Below are positions 9,336 through 19,142 of a DNA stretch of 29,035 bases, one piece after another. Position 1 is the stretch's first letter. Every line of letters begins with the position of its first letter. The DNA comes from Acrasis kona. Lineage: Eukaryota; Heterolobosea; Eutetramitea; Acrasida; Acrasidae. The stretch spans positions 1 to 29,035 of the forward strand of contig JAOPGA020000798.1 in NCBI GenBank assembly GCA_026419775.2, in the 5' to 3' direction. Both the position numbers and the translations under genes were made by a program. The notes under the pieces are model-generated. The model searched no databases. It was not told the origin of the DNA and worked only from the letters and a program-made list of their open reading frames with translations.

Positions 9336-11000
9336 TTAATTATGTAGACGTTCCAGCCACCTGGTATGCTTCTCCATGATACTGCTCATGACATCCTTCA
9401 AAATGTCGTCAAAAATATCATCACGACCGGAATTGATGTTTTTATTCAATTCATCAAATAACTTATCAGACACGCTGACTTTGTTTGATGGAAACTTTTG
9501 TTCAAAGGGGGACACATAACTTTGACTAACTCTGTCCAAGTAACGGTACTGCATGCTGCTGGCAGCGGCAACTTTGGGGCCTTTGTATTTGGTCTCCTTG
9601 TACTTTTGGACCTCCAAATAAAAGTCAACCAATTCTGAACTGTGTTCCTTCAAACAAAACGCACGAAAGCTTCGGCAAAGTCGAGGATCTGCTAGTACCT
9701 CATAAATGTTTTCGTGTTTTTGATAATTTTTACATAAATCGGCTAGTGCTTGGAGGTCTTCTTCACTTTTGTGCTTTTGCCAATTCGTATATAATGTTTC
9801 GGTGGTTGTTGGTTGAGAAGGAGTTGTTGGTGACGAACTCGATGAACGTGGGGATGTAGAAGGTGAAACGTAAGGTGAATTAGAAATGGCTACTTTGTTT
9901 TTCACAAAGTTCTTTGCAGTTGAAAGTCGTAGTCGTAACGATGATTCTCTGCTTGACAATAATGGGAGCTTCTTGGTGAGGCCGGTAGGAAACTCGGCTG
10001 ATTTGCGTTTTTGTAAGAATTCCCTTCTTGCGATCTCCTCCTGCTCCTGCTTTTTGCTCTGTTTTACGTTTAGTAGTGTAAAGAGTAACGACTTACAATT
10101 TTGAACCTGGAGAGAATGTCCTCCATGTCTTTCTCAACAAACTCCTCTACTTCGTCGAAGCTATCATAACTACCGAGTGAACTTTTATCAAACTTCTGCA
10201 CCATGGACGATTTTAGATTTAATGGTTTCTCTCCGCTCTGATTTATATATTTGTTGTATATGCCCTCTGCCATTTGTTTGCGTTGGTCCTCATCCTTTTC
10301 TCTTCTACATGTGTGGACATCCTCCCAAAACTCAATAAGCTCCTCGCTCATATCCTTGATACAAAATGCTTTGAACATTTCGTGATAGGGGGTATCAGGT
10401 AGTACATCATGATTCAGGGTGATTTCATCAACACTCCCCTCATCACTTGGATAGTCTTTATAGTGTACCGTCACAATTTGCGAATCCACAAACGTATCAT
10501 ATCTATCTTCTGAAGGAACTACGTAGTACAATGTCTCATCATCATAAAAAGGAAGGGCGTTACAAATGTGGTTTATATAGTTTTGTGACTGCAGCCATTG
10601 ACCTATAGCCTCTGCATGGGCTCTTGTGCAGAATATTATTGATGACAATGCGGTGACGGCTTCATGCCCCATGAAGCAGTTATTACCACCTTTACTCTTC
10701 GAGAGAAAAGACATACTCTTGATAAGCCTGCCCATATAGTAACGCAAAAGTCCGACCAAGTAACTCTCCATTCTCTTGGAAGAACACTTCTTCACCCTCA
10801 CCACATCAGCATCTGTGACAGCGGTTTGCATGTCTAGCGTCACACAGATGAGGCGATACTGTTGAAATTACTTATTATTCAACATTTTGAGAATGACATT
10901 GAATGGTGAAAATTTCCAAACATACCCCAAATGAATCATACGGAGAATAACATGCTCGATGTAGTATAATTGTTGAGTATTTACTACCATACTTTACCAT
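9336..11000 (-). CDS. Tandem RGS-domain protein, three exons
   Basis: Model on the minus strand: exons 11000-10926, 10858-10097 and 10058-9336; 519 aa. Intron 1 is 67 nt (GTATGT...CAACAG). Intron 2 is 38 nt (GTAAGT, TACTAAAC branch, ACAG). The two long open frames here begin only with GTG/TTG, and both splices keep frame. RGS-like region 1 (about 175-278) includes PYHEMFKAFCIKDMSEELIEFWEDV; RGS region 2 (about 398-514) includes NIYEVLADPRLCRSFRAFCLKEHSSELVDFYLEV and DDIFDDILKDVMSSIMEKH. A Ser/Thr/Pro linker (about 349-366) separates them. RGS domains speed GTP hydrolysis on G-alpha subunits, implying G-protein signalling. The first 140 residues are unrecognised. The N-terminal exon is the least certain part. 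Confidence 0.8.
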
Positions 11001-11115
11001 CTGAAATTATTAACACAAACACCTTGTTAGAGATAAAACAGATTTGAATCCAACAACACACAACATTTCAAAAAACAATTTTTAATTACAAAAAGAACAT
11101 TGAATGGCAGTTTCT

Positions 11116-13536
11116 TCAACTACCACAAACAAGACATTCTTCTTCAGGCGAAAGACCAGGCCTTCTCAAAATGCACACGGCGGGTTCCTCGTCCTTGTCC
11201 TGTTCAGCATTGCTGGTGGTCTTCTCCTCCAACATTTGTTGATCCACAGTGAATTGAATGGCATCGGATGCAGGCTTCGTGCGCAAATAGTACATTCCAG
11301 TCTTCAATCCTCTCTGCCAAGCATAAAAGTGCATGCTGCTCATCTTTGCATTACTTGGCGTGTCCATGAACACGTTCAAACTCTGACTCTGGTCAATGAA
11401 CGGCGCTCTGTCGGCAGCCATGTCGATGAGACCCTTTTGTTTAATCTCCCAAACAGTCCTGTACAGGTCCTTGAGATCTTGTGGAATGCTATCGACGCCC
11501 TGGATGCTTCCTTGATTGGCAATGATGCGATTGATCATGACTGGGTTCCACATGTTCAACTTGACCAGGTCCTTGACCAAATGTTTGTTAATGATGGGGA
11601 ACTCTCCCGATAAGACTCTTCTGGTGTAAATGTTGCTGGTGTATGGCTCAAAGCATTCATTGTTGCCCAGGATTTGACTGGTGCTTGCTGTTGGCATGGG
11701 TGCGATCAACAAGCTGTTGCGGACGCCGTGCTTTGCAATCTTGTTTCTTAATTCGGTCCAGTTCCATCTGCTGCCTGCCACCAAGTCCTGTCCCTCCAAA
11801 ACACATCCTGGTTGGGTCCACAGATCAAAGCTTAGCAATCCTTTGCTCATGGGACTTCCTTCGTATGTTTCGTATGTTCCGAGTCGCTCTGCCAACTCAC
11901 AACTGGTCTCAAGGGCTGCAAAATAAATGGTCTCAAAGATTTCCTTGTTCAACTTTCTGGCCTGCTCAGAGTCGAAGGGCGCTCTCAACAAGATGAGGGC
12001 ATCTGCTAAACCTTGCACGCCCAAACCAATGGGTCTGTGTCTCAGGTTGCTCCTGCGTGCTTCTGGCACTGGATAATAATTTCCATCGATGATCTTGTTC
12101 AAGTTCCTGGTTGCTACCTTGACCACCCTGTGCAACATGTCATGATCAAATGTTTGGTTGACCACATCTACATATTTGGGTAATGCGATGGAGGCCAAGT
12201 TGCAGACGGCAACTTCATCGGGCGATGTGAACTCTACAATTTCGGTGCACAAGTTACTGCACTGAATGGTACCGAGATTCTGTTGATTGCTCATTCGGTT
12301 GCAGGCATCCTTGTACAGCATGAACGGATTACCAGTTTCTGTTTGTGCTTCAATGATGGCAAACCATAAATCTTGTGCTTTGATGGTGCGACGAGCGCGT
12401 CCTTCGTTTTCATACTTGATGTACAAATCTTCAAATTCTTTACCCCACACCTTGTTTAGACCGGGTGCTTCGTTGGGACAGAATAAACTCCACGTTTGAC
12501 CGCTCTTGACGCGCTTCATGAACAAATCACAAATCCACAAAGCCAAGAACAAATCTCTGGCACGAACTTCCTCCTTTCCGTGATTCTTGCGAAGATCCAA
12601 AAAATCAAATACATCAGCGTGCCACGGCTCCAAATAGACGGCAAAGGCACCCTTGCGCTTTCCTCCTCCTTGGTCGACATATCTGGCAGTGTCGTTGAAC
12701 ACACGAAGCATGGGCACCAGACCGTTACTTGTTCCGTTGGTGCCACGAATGTAGGATCCTGATGCTCTAATGTTGTGTGCGCTGAGACCAATGCCTCCTG
12801 CGCTCTTTGATATGAGGGCAGAGGTCTTGAGGGTGTCGTAAATGCCCTCTATGGAATCATCCTTCATGGCGATCAAGAAGCAAGAGCTCATTTGTGGATT
12901 GTTGGTTCCGGCATTAAATAATGTGGGACTTGCGTGGATGAAGAAACCTTTGCTCAATAGTTCATATGTTTCGATGCAGGCGTCAATGTCGTGGAAGTGA
13001 ATTCCAAGGGCCACACGCATGAACAAGTGTTGGGGTCTTTCGGCAACTGCACCCTCTCCAACTTTTAGTAAATAGCTTCTTTCCAATGTCTTGAAACCAA
13101 AGTAGTCGAATTGGAAATCACGTTCGTCAACTATTGCACTGTCCAATCTTTCCTTGTTTGCCTGAACAACTTCATATGCCTCTTTTGAAATTAAGGGAGA
13201 GGCCAAATTTGTGCGAGGGTGGACGTAATTGTACAAAACGTCGATTGTTTCCGAGAACTTGTCTTTAGTACTCTTGTGAAGAGCGGCCACCTTAAAACGT
13301 CCTGCTAGATATGTGTAATCTGGATGCTTCACACTTAGATATGCACAAGTCTCGGCGGTTAGGTTAATCAGAGTGTCTACCTCAACTTCATCGTAAAGTC
13401 CGGACCACACTTTCTCTACAACGTCATCTACTTTGACGAAATTTGTATCCAACCCAGATAAATGTCTGCTAATACTGGCCTTCAACTTGGACTTGTCGAG
13501 AAGCTGCCCCGTTTTATCTCTTTTAATAACGTGCAT
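11116..13536 (-). CDS. RRM1: Ribonucleoside-diphosphate reductase large subunit (class Ia R1)
   Basis: Makes deoxyribonucleotides from ribonucleoside diphosphates, together with a radical-bearing small subunit that is not in this window. 806 aa, the usual eukaryotic R1 length, uninterrupted. The ATP-cone starts at [15 protein letters not shown]. Substrate-site Cys is in [11 protein letters not shown]. Loops [22 protein letters not shown] and [14 protein letters not shown] are present. The catalytic N/C/E set lies in [14 protein letters not shown], with the thiyl-radical Cys. [19 protein letters not shown] and the tyrosine pair in [17 protein letters not shown] follow. The redox-active C-terminal pair is CLVC. 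The start is the ATG at 13536. The promoter side faces CDK across a 637-bp spacer with an E2F-like site. Confidence 0.98.
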   Translation of the reverse strand: MHVIKRDKTGQLLDKSKLKASISRHLSGLDTNFVKVDDVVEKVWSGLYDEVEVDTLINLTAETCAYLSVKHPDYTYLAGRFKVAALHKSTKDKFSETIDVLYNYVHPRTNLASPLISKEAYEVVQANKERLDSAIVDERDFQFDYFGFKTLERSYLLKVGEGAVAERPQHLFMRVALGIHFHDIDACIETYELLSKGFFIHASPTLFNAGTNNPQMSSCFLIAMKDDSIEGIYDTLKTSALISKSAGGIGLSAHNIRASGSYIRGTNGTSNGLVPMLRVFNDTARYVDQGGGKRKGAFAVYLEPWHADVFDFLDLRKNHGKEEVRARDLFLALWICDLFMKRVKSGQTWSLFCPNEAPGLNKVWGKEFEDLYIKYENEGRARRTIKAQDLWFAIIEAQTETGNPFMLYKDACNRMSNQQNLGTIQCSNLCTEIVEFTSPDEVAVCNLASIALPKYVDVVNQTFDHDMLHRVVKVATRNLNKIIDGNYYPVPEARRSNLRHRPIGLGVQGLADALILLRAPFDSEQARKLNKEIFETIYFAALETSCELAERLGTYETYEGSPMSKGLLSFDLWTQPGCVLEGQDLVAGSRWNWTELRNKIAKHGVRNSLLIAPMPTASTSQILGNNECFEPYTSNIYTRRVLSGEFPIINKHLVKDLVKLNMWNPVMINRIIANQGSIQGVDSIPQDLKDLYRTVWEIKQKGLIDMAADRAPFIDQSQSLNVFMDTPSNAKMSSMHFYAWQRGLKTGMYYLRTKPASDAIQFTVDQQMLEEKTTSNAEQDKDEEPAVCILRRPGLSPEEECLVCGS

Positions 13537-13609
13537 ATTGTTTAAGCACCACTACAAATACCTTCAGGTCTTCAGAAGTTTGTTTTTAAAAATAACACAA
13601 AACGAAAGT

Positions 13610-13618
13610 GCGCCAAAA
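13610..13618 (-). promoter_or_regulatory. E2F-like site TTTTGGCGC upstream of RNR1
   Basis: On the minus strand the bases read TTTTGGCGC, a full match to the E2F/DP consensus TTTSSCGC, 74 nt upstream of the RNR1 start codon. RNR genes are classical E2F targets in animals and plants. Binding here is not demonstrated. Confidence 0.45.
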
Positions 13619-13659
13619 GTTGATGTTTGGCTTAACGGATTAGAAACCCGCCATTACTC

Positions 13660-13677
13660 TTGACAGTTACCTGTCAA
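13660..13677. repeat. Inverted repeat TTGACAG-n4-CTGTCAA
   Basis: Perfect 7-bp arms (13660-13666 and 13671-13677) around TTAC, about 125 bp upstream of the RNR1 ATG. The symmetric layout suggests a dimeric protein site; TGACAG is also the core bound by some TALE homeodomain proteins in other eukaryotes. Confidence 0.4.
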
Positions 13678-13963
13678 ACAGAAAGTGTTCAAACAATACT
13701 TTGCAGTTCGTATTACATGTAAATGATTGTTCTGATTATAAAGACAACTTATTTTAACGTCATTCCATTTACCTGCAAGAACTGAAAAAGACAAAGTGAT
13801 CAAGAATTTGGTAGGCTATGTTGTTATAATTTAAATTGACAGGATAGTATTGACATTCGAGCTCTTTGCAGGTTGTTTGGTCGTCAAAACTAATTATTTA
13901 TGTTTAATTAAAATACTTTAACCTATTAGATTAATATCTACTTGCGCTTGTATTGTTAAGTTG

Positions 13964-13987
13964 TAATTATCGATAAATCGATAATTA
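13964..13987. repeat. 24-bp near-palindrome with two ATCGAT cores
   Basis: Perfect 11-bp arms TAATTATCGAT (13964-13974) and ATCGATAATTA (13977-13987) around AA. The left arm also contains TATCGATA, identical to the fly DRE promoter element. It lies 186 bp upstream of the CDK start codon. Confidence 0.45.
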
Positions 13988-14173
13988 TGCATTCTTAATT
14001 TTTAGTCTAAAACCGAGTCGTATTGTTTTAGTAATACCGCCAACCGAGCAAGAACTGACCTTTTTGGTCGATTGTCAACTAGAATATACCGGCAAAAAGA
14101 GCTGTTAAATACTTTGTTTTGTCACACCCTTCGTAAACAAAAAGATCAAAAATAGTTAATAAAACAACCACCA

Positions 14174-15121
14174 ATGAGCAACAACCCAACCGCGAACACT
14201 AATAGCTTACGCCTTGCTCGCTACAAGAGGATTGAGAAGGTTGGTGAAGGTACTTATGGTGTTGTGTACAAGGCTGAGGATACTCATAATGGAAACATAG
14301 TTGCCCTAAAGAAGATTCGTTTGGAAAACGAGGATGAAGGCATTCCTTCTACATCTATTAGAGAGATTTCCTTATTAAAGGAATTGAACCACCCCAACAT
14401 TGTTCCTTTGCATGAAGTGATCCAAAGTCACAAACAATTATACCTGGTATTTGAGTTCTTGAATGAGGACTTGAAGATGCATTGCGATACTATTCGCAGA
14501 AGCTTGAGAGAATTGAAGATGCCGTACTACCTACACCCAAGGACTGTGAAAAGTTTCATGTACCAAATCGTGAAAGGTATCGCTTTTTGTCACTCCCACC
14601 GTATCCTTCACAGAGACTTGAAGCCACAAAACCTTCTTATCGATAAGGGTATCATCAAGTTGGCTGACTTTGGACTTGCGAGAGCATTTAACACACCAGT
14701 TAGAACTTTGACTCATGAGGTTGTTACTTTGTGGTATCGCGCTCCTGAAATTCTTTTAGGTCAGGCAGCCTATTCTACCCCAATCGATGTTTGGTCCATT
14801 GGTTGCATTTTTGCTGAATTGGTCACTGGACAAGCCCTCTTCCCTGCAGACAGTGAAATCGATCAAATCTACAAGATTTTCCAGTTACTCGGAACTGCTA
14901 ACGAAAGAAATTGGACCGGCGTCACTAAACTCCCCTACTACAAGAATTCGTTCCCACAATGGACCGAACACAAGCTAGCCAAGGTGCCAGGACTCAACAA
15001 TTTGTGCCCAGATGGATTTGATTTATTGTGCAGAATGTTGACATATGAACCAGGAAAAAGAATTAGCGCTAAGGCAGCATTGGAACATAGATACTTTTCT
15101 GATGTAGTTGTTCGGCAATAG
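14174..15121 (+). CDS. Cyclin-dependent kinase, CDK1/CDK2-like, PSTSIRE variant
   Basis: Serine/threonine kinase of the cell-cycle CDK group, 315 aa, single exon. Glycine loop [12 protein letters not shown] with inhibitory-type Thr27/Tyr28; catalytic Lys46 in VALKKI; C-helix PSTSIRE (58-64), one residue different from canonical [15 protein letters not shown] (146-153) with Asp148; DFG at 165-167; T-loop [15 protein letters not shown] with Thr180 at the CAK-phosphorylated position; [12 protein letters not shown] (205-216); C-terminal [21 protein letters not shown]. An extended segment (about 103-122, [20 protein letters not shown]) is longer than the corresponding CDK1 loop. PSTAIRE-like binding implies cyclin dependence. 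The shared promoter region with RNR1 fits a cell-cycle role. Confidence 0.93.
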   Translation: MSNNPTANTNSLRLARYKRIEKVGEGTYGVVYKAEDTHNGNIVALKKIRLENEDEGIPSTSIREISLLKELNHPNIVPLHEVIQSHKQLYLVFEFLNEDLKMHCDTIRRSLRELKMPYYLHPRTVKSFMYQIVKGIAFCHSHRILHRDLKPQNLLIDKGIIKLADFGLARAFNTPVRTLTHEVVTLWYRAPEILLGQAAYSTPIDVWSIGCIFAELVTGQALFPADSEIDQIYKIFQLLGTANERNWTGVTKLPYYKNSFPQWTEHKLAKVPGLNNLCPDGFDLLCRMLTYEPGKRISAKAALEHRYFSDVVVRQ

Positions 15122-15234
15122 AAGAACTCGCAGCGAGAACATTTAGACTTTTAATGTAAAATAGAACTCTGATGCGATTATAATAAATCATGTCTTTGAG
15201 GATAAATTTTTGTTTATTATTCTTTGTGTCATGA

Positions 15235-16313
15235 ATGGTTGATTTTTTTCTTGTAATCAAAACAATTTCACACATGTTAGGATTAGGGATCAGGGTAGGA
15301 TACAAACCAGTACCTGCTCTACTAAAAAGCAGTTGCTTTAGCAACAACACATTCGCCACACCGCTAACACAACAACTCCGCTTTGTGAATTCAAGACCTC
15401 CAAGGGGAAAAAGTCTTCCAAAAAAATTAAAGGGGAAATTATTTTGGAAAAGGCATGATGATAGAGGAAAAGCTGATGCTAAGGAACAAGCACGAAGAGG
15501 AAATGCCGAAGTTGAAAGACAGGTCTTTTATAAAGCTAATGTTTACAAACCAAAAACCGAACTACAAAAGCTACATTTTAAATTGTTCGAAAACACAAAG
15601 AACAGACGTGTGGGAGTAAATGTCATGTATCAAATGATCTCGATGGTATCTGAAAAATTAGATATAACCTATCCACTCACTGTACTACATGAAATGGTCT
15701 ATGAGGGTCAATCATTCAAAGAGGACACGTTGCAGAAGCTTGCCGAAATGTTGTTCAAATATGACGAACACGCAGCAGTTGCCAAATGTAAGTCCACATG
15801 TCTTTACAATTCCAACTTTTTGTAGTGGTCTACTGCAAAAATTATTTGAAAATGCCAATCAACGGTGAAACCATATTATACATTATAGATAACCTTGTGA
15901 AGGTTAGTTGTTGTTAATTCGTATTTTTTTAACTTTTTTTGTAGGCAGGTATCACCGAGGACATACCAAGAATATTGAAGGCCATCACAACAGGAAGAGA
16001 CAAACCGCTAACATCAAAAGATTATGAATCCATACTGGAGAAGGTACCTGATCAAATCATTCCCTTCTATTCAACAATGCATCCTGGCACTCCCGTACAT
16101 TTATCTTCGACCTACTATGACACCATCTTGAACGGAATAGATCAAGTTGAAAAGAAGACAGAGTTGCTGAAAAGAATACAATTAGACTTGTTGTTGAAGG
16201 AAAATAAAGATGAACAGGATGAACAAGTTTTGAGCAGAGTTAAAGAACTTTTAAATGCAAAGAGCGAGACAGAGCAGGGGGAGGAAAACAAAGAGGAAGA
16301 TCCACAACAATAA
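15235..16313 (+). CDS. PPR-like, probably mitochondrial protein, two exons
   Basis: Exons 15235-15787 and 15949-16313; 305 aa. The 161-nt intron has a GTAAGT donor, a T-rich tract and acceptor GGCAG; the phase-1 junction restores frame (t|gt), whereas the nearer GTAG acceptor does not. The N-terminus is rich in Arg/Lys/Ser with almost no acidic residues, like a mitochondrial presequence. If initiation is at 15274 instead (Met14), the presequence is entirely free of acidic residues and the protein is 292 aa. Residues about 118-153 resemble a pentatricopeptide repeat (VMYQMISMVSEKLDITYPLT.VLHEMVYEG), and STYYDTILNGI later looks like another. The C-terminus is charged and coiled. A role in organelle RNA or ribosomes is possible; no firm family match. 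Confidence 0.7.
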
Positions 16314-16457
16314 AATGAAAGTTGTATTTAAATATTGCTTGTGTTTTGGTTTTCTATAATGTTATAAATGGTATGTGTTGTGTGTGTTGTGCTTTCATGT
16401 TCCATAAGGTTGTCTTCGAATTTTCGAAAAAAACTGGTACGTTTTTCACACTGAACC

Positions 16458-18125
16458 ATGTCTTCCAGAGGATCATATAACAATAACAACAGAGGCTCTC
16501 GCGGAGGTGCATCACGTGGAAATTCTGGACGCGGTGGCAGTAGAGGTGGTAATACTAGCAACACACAACATCACTACAAACAACACACACAACAACCACA
16601 GGGCCCTCCAACTGAAATCCCTGAGGATATCGTTCTTACTCTACGTCTTGTTGCTTTTATCGAGGAGTTGTATGTCAAACTAAAGGGACAAAACAAGTAC
16701 GATGCATCTGATGACAAAAAGGACAGACCAATCATCAAAACAAGAGGCAGAAACCAACTCATGCATTGCACACAACGCACCAAGGAGGTAGATGCTGAGC
16801 AACAAGTATTTCACATTTTTTAACGGCAATCTAACCCACCCAAGGAAAAGTTCAACAAGTGCTACCGTGAAAATGCCGGACACGATGTCTTTGCATTTGG
16901 TCACTATAAGGAGGTATTCCAAGAACATTTCGGAACCACTTGCCTTTTGTGCATTAGGAACATTGTTAACAGCATTGCCGAGCGTGGTAACGTTAACATT
17001 GATAGAAGCTACATTAAATTGAAGCACGTTGACAATGACATGGATTATTTACTACTATTCAGGACAATGATCCACGAAATTGAAAAGGCCTTGGATGAGA
17101 CTCCTGCAGAGGTAAAATAAAAACACAAAAATCACTAACATTTTTTTTAGGACTCCAAAGTCGTCGAGAAGCTCAAGGACAAGAATGAAAAGTTCTACGA
17201 TAGACTAAACCTTAAATTCCACAGCAAGCGCGAGATCGGCACCTGGCACTTTTTGTATGTTTGCGATGATGTTGTGACCGAACCAGACACACCCAATCTC
17301 GTTCCCCAATATCACGCCCTGGTTGACGACATGATTGAAAAATTGACTGGTCCTGAGAGGGAAGAACATCTTCAACGGTGGAGAGAAGAGCTCAAGGCTA
17401 CCTACGGCGCACCAACCAAAGAAGGCAAGGACAACAACCAACAAGATGAAGACGACCTAGATGATGTTCATCATGATGACGATCAAGATGACGAAAAGGA
17501 ACAACAGGACGAAAAGGACGAATCAAAGGAACAACAGCCAAAGGAACCCGTCCAACCACAATACCCAGGCGTCCAAGTCACCATCAAGGATCATGAGATC
17601 GCAAGAAACATTCCGAAGAACAGAGACGTTCCAGAGGGCGTAGATCCAGAGAAGATACAACGTTACCAAGAGCGCAACAAAAAGTATGGAGAATTACGCA
17701 GAGCCATCAACAGCGACAATCTTCAACTCAAAAGAATTTTCACACACGAATTAAAGTTGACCATCAAGACTGCTGATTTGAACCAAGAGAATGATTTGAT
17801 GGATACATTATACCATGACCTAAAGTTGAGAGATGGAGATGTTTGGAGCGTGAAGCAAAAGTTGAACGATTACTTGAAGAGGTACCCTGAAGCCGCAGTT
17901 GCTGTCCTTGACGACTGTTCTGCTCTTGGAGAGATTAAAAAGATGGAATTGTTCGAGAAGGGATTCAATGGTATGAGAGAATTCATTCGTTCCAGATACG
18001 TGGTTGACAAGAAGGAGGTTGGAAAGCTTGCTCCTCAAGGAAACGTTGGAAGGAGAAAGGAGTCTCAAGCAAAGGGAGAAACCAAGAATATGTTCTCAGC
18101 ACTCATGGACGTTGATGATGAATAA
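16458..18125 (+). CDS. RGG-box protein of unknown function, three exons
   Basis: Exons 16458-16805, 16845-17111 and 17151-18125; 529 aa. Both introns are 39 nt (GTATTT...CTAAC...CCAAG and GTAAAA...CACTAAC...TTTAG), and frame is kept throughout. The N-terminus (residues about 3-32) is an Arg/Gly/Asn-rich RGG box, typical of RNA binding. A helical domain follows (about 50-270, with FAFGHYKEVFQEHFGTTC and SYIKLKHVDNDMDYLLLF). A very acidic Asp/Glu/Gln linker (about 305-336) precedes a second helical region ending MFSALMDVDDE. I do not recognise either folded region. Likely a cytoplasmic or nuclear RNA-associated protein. The first intron has an unusual CCAAG acceptor, so that junction is slightly less sure. 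Confidence 0.72.
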
Positions 18126-18215
18126 AAAATATAATTTTTGAAGATAATGTGCAGACTCGTTCCTCTTTTTGTTGTGTGCGCCTGTTTGCAAATGTGAAAA
18201 AAACATAATATTAAT

Positions 18216-18598
18216 GGTCAGATACGGCGAGAGATGGTCATCAAGATAATAAGTGAATCAGATTAAATTTTGGTCAAGAATTCATCATATCTTCTTGGTA
18301 CAGTGGTGCGTGGTTGTTAGAATCGTGATGATTTTCAATTTCAATTATGGTTAGGCAACTTTAGAGATTGCGATGTTACAAGAGGACAAAAATACAAAAT
18401 GAACACCATCAAGAAGGATGAATCCTTAATATCAAGTGACTCAACTTAATCAGGATCAGCAACAAGAAACTGAATGCTCTTGTGGCTACTAGCCTTCTCC
18501 TTAAAGGAGTAGGGAATCTTTTCAAACATTAACGTGACAGGGATAGCTGTTTGGAAATCCATCTTGAACGAGGAATTCCTAGTAATCGCGATTTATCA
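18216..18598 (+). pseudogene. Degenerate, internally deleted 18S rRNA fragment
   Basis: Blocks occur in the same order as in eukaryotic 18S rRNA. 18216-18225 resembles the GATCAGATACCGTCG block. 18301-18318 resembles GTGGTGCATGGCCGTT. 18366-18387 resembles TTGCGATAACGAACGAGAC. 18511-18546 resembles GGTAATCTTGTGAAAC...CGTCGTG..GGGATAG. 18563-18590 contains GAACGAGGAATTCCTAGTAA, identical to the near-universal 18S block. The span is about 360 nt, where intact 18S would have about 480-500; the very conserved AAACTTAAAGGAATTGACGG block is absent, as is the GTACACACCGCCCGTCG block downstream. So it cannot be a working rRNA. It is a sense-strand relic or inserted rDNA piece. Confidence 0.78.
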
Positions 18599-18618
18599 TA
18601 TCCGGATATGCGACTGAA

Positions 18619-18834
18619 GTGGATAAGAAAGATTTATTCAATGATTTCGTCAAAGAACACCTCTTACTAGATGAAGATGAGATGGAAGCAGACGACGATG
18701 AAGACGCAAGCGAAGTTGGAGTAGATCACGATGAAGACGCATCATACAATGACAACAACGAAGAAGAAGAGCATGATGAAGGTAATTGGAGACGAGATAA
18801 CAAAGAGTTTCATAATGGCCTATCATTTATATGA
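18619..18834 (+). other. Acidic open frame without start codon, doubtful
   Basis: The frame is open from 18586 (after a TAA) to the stop at 18835-18837 and encodes a strongly acidic peptide (runs of Asp/Glu, e.g. EADDDEDASEVGVDHDEDAS). It has no ATG until 18682, leaving at most 51 codons. It begins right where the rRNA similarity ends. It could be a broken exon or chance GAN-rich sequence; no family recognised. Confidence 0.2.
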
Positions 18835-19142
18835 ACGATGTTCAAAGGGGATTAGTAGCTGTTCCCATTACCGTAGATGATAAGGGCAAAGCGTTGATGG
18901 ACATGATATAAGGTATAGCCTCAATTGTGTCTCACCGTTTATTACGCCACTCCGAATAAAATCATTTGTGTTGATTAAACTCAAAGGCTTTTGTGCTTTG
19001 TTTTCAAGAATTGTTGATAACATACGTACATGTGTGTGCATTTAAATATTCTACCGAGTTGTTGAAGATCGTGCGTTACATGTGAAACAAGACATGAACA
19101 AACATAGTTGATTTAACAATTTTAAAAAGTTTTTGTGATTAT

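Larger units (their letters stand above)
13537..14173. promoter_or_regulatory. Divergent spacer RNR1 / CDK
   Basis: 637 bp between divergent S-phase-type genes. It contains an E2F-like site (13610-13618), an inverted TTGACAG/CTGTCAA pair (13660-13677), a third TTGACAG (13836-13842) and a ClaI-type 24-bp inverted repeat (13964-13987). No conserved ORF or RNA gene was seen. Shared cell-cycle control of both genes is an inference. Confidence 0.5.
18126..19142. other. Gene-poor gap containing an 18S rRNA relic
   Basis: The longest stretch without a recognised protein gene. It holds a decayed 18S-like segment (18216-18598), a perfect 14-bp palindrome CATATCCGGATATG (18597-18610) at the point where rRNA similarity stops, and a short acidic ORF without an ATG at its beginning. 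From about 18840 to 19142 I see only AT-rich sequence, including the presumed eS10 3' UTR. Confidence 0.7.

Noticed and set aside
11104-12762. Several plus-strand open frames across RNR1
   Set aside because: They are antisense shadows of a complete, well conserved gene.
15788-15948. Earlier GTAG acceptor at 15943-15944 in the PPR-like gene
   Set aside because: It shifts the frame; only the GGCAG acceptor keeps exon 2 open.
18977-18987. AAACTCAAAGG, resembling a conserved SSU rRNA block
   Set aside because: Only 11 bases match, the following GAATTGACGG is absent and it lies downstream of and out of order with the other 18S blocks; chance is adequate.
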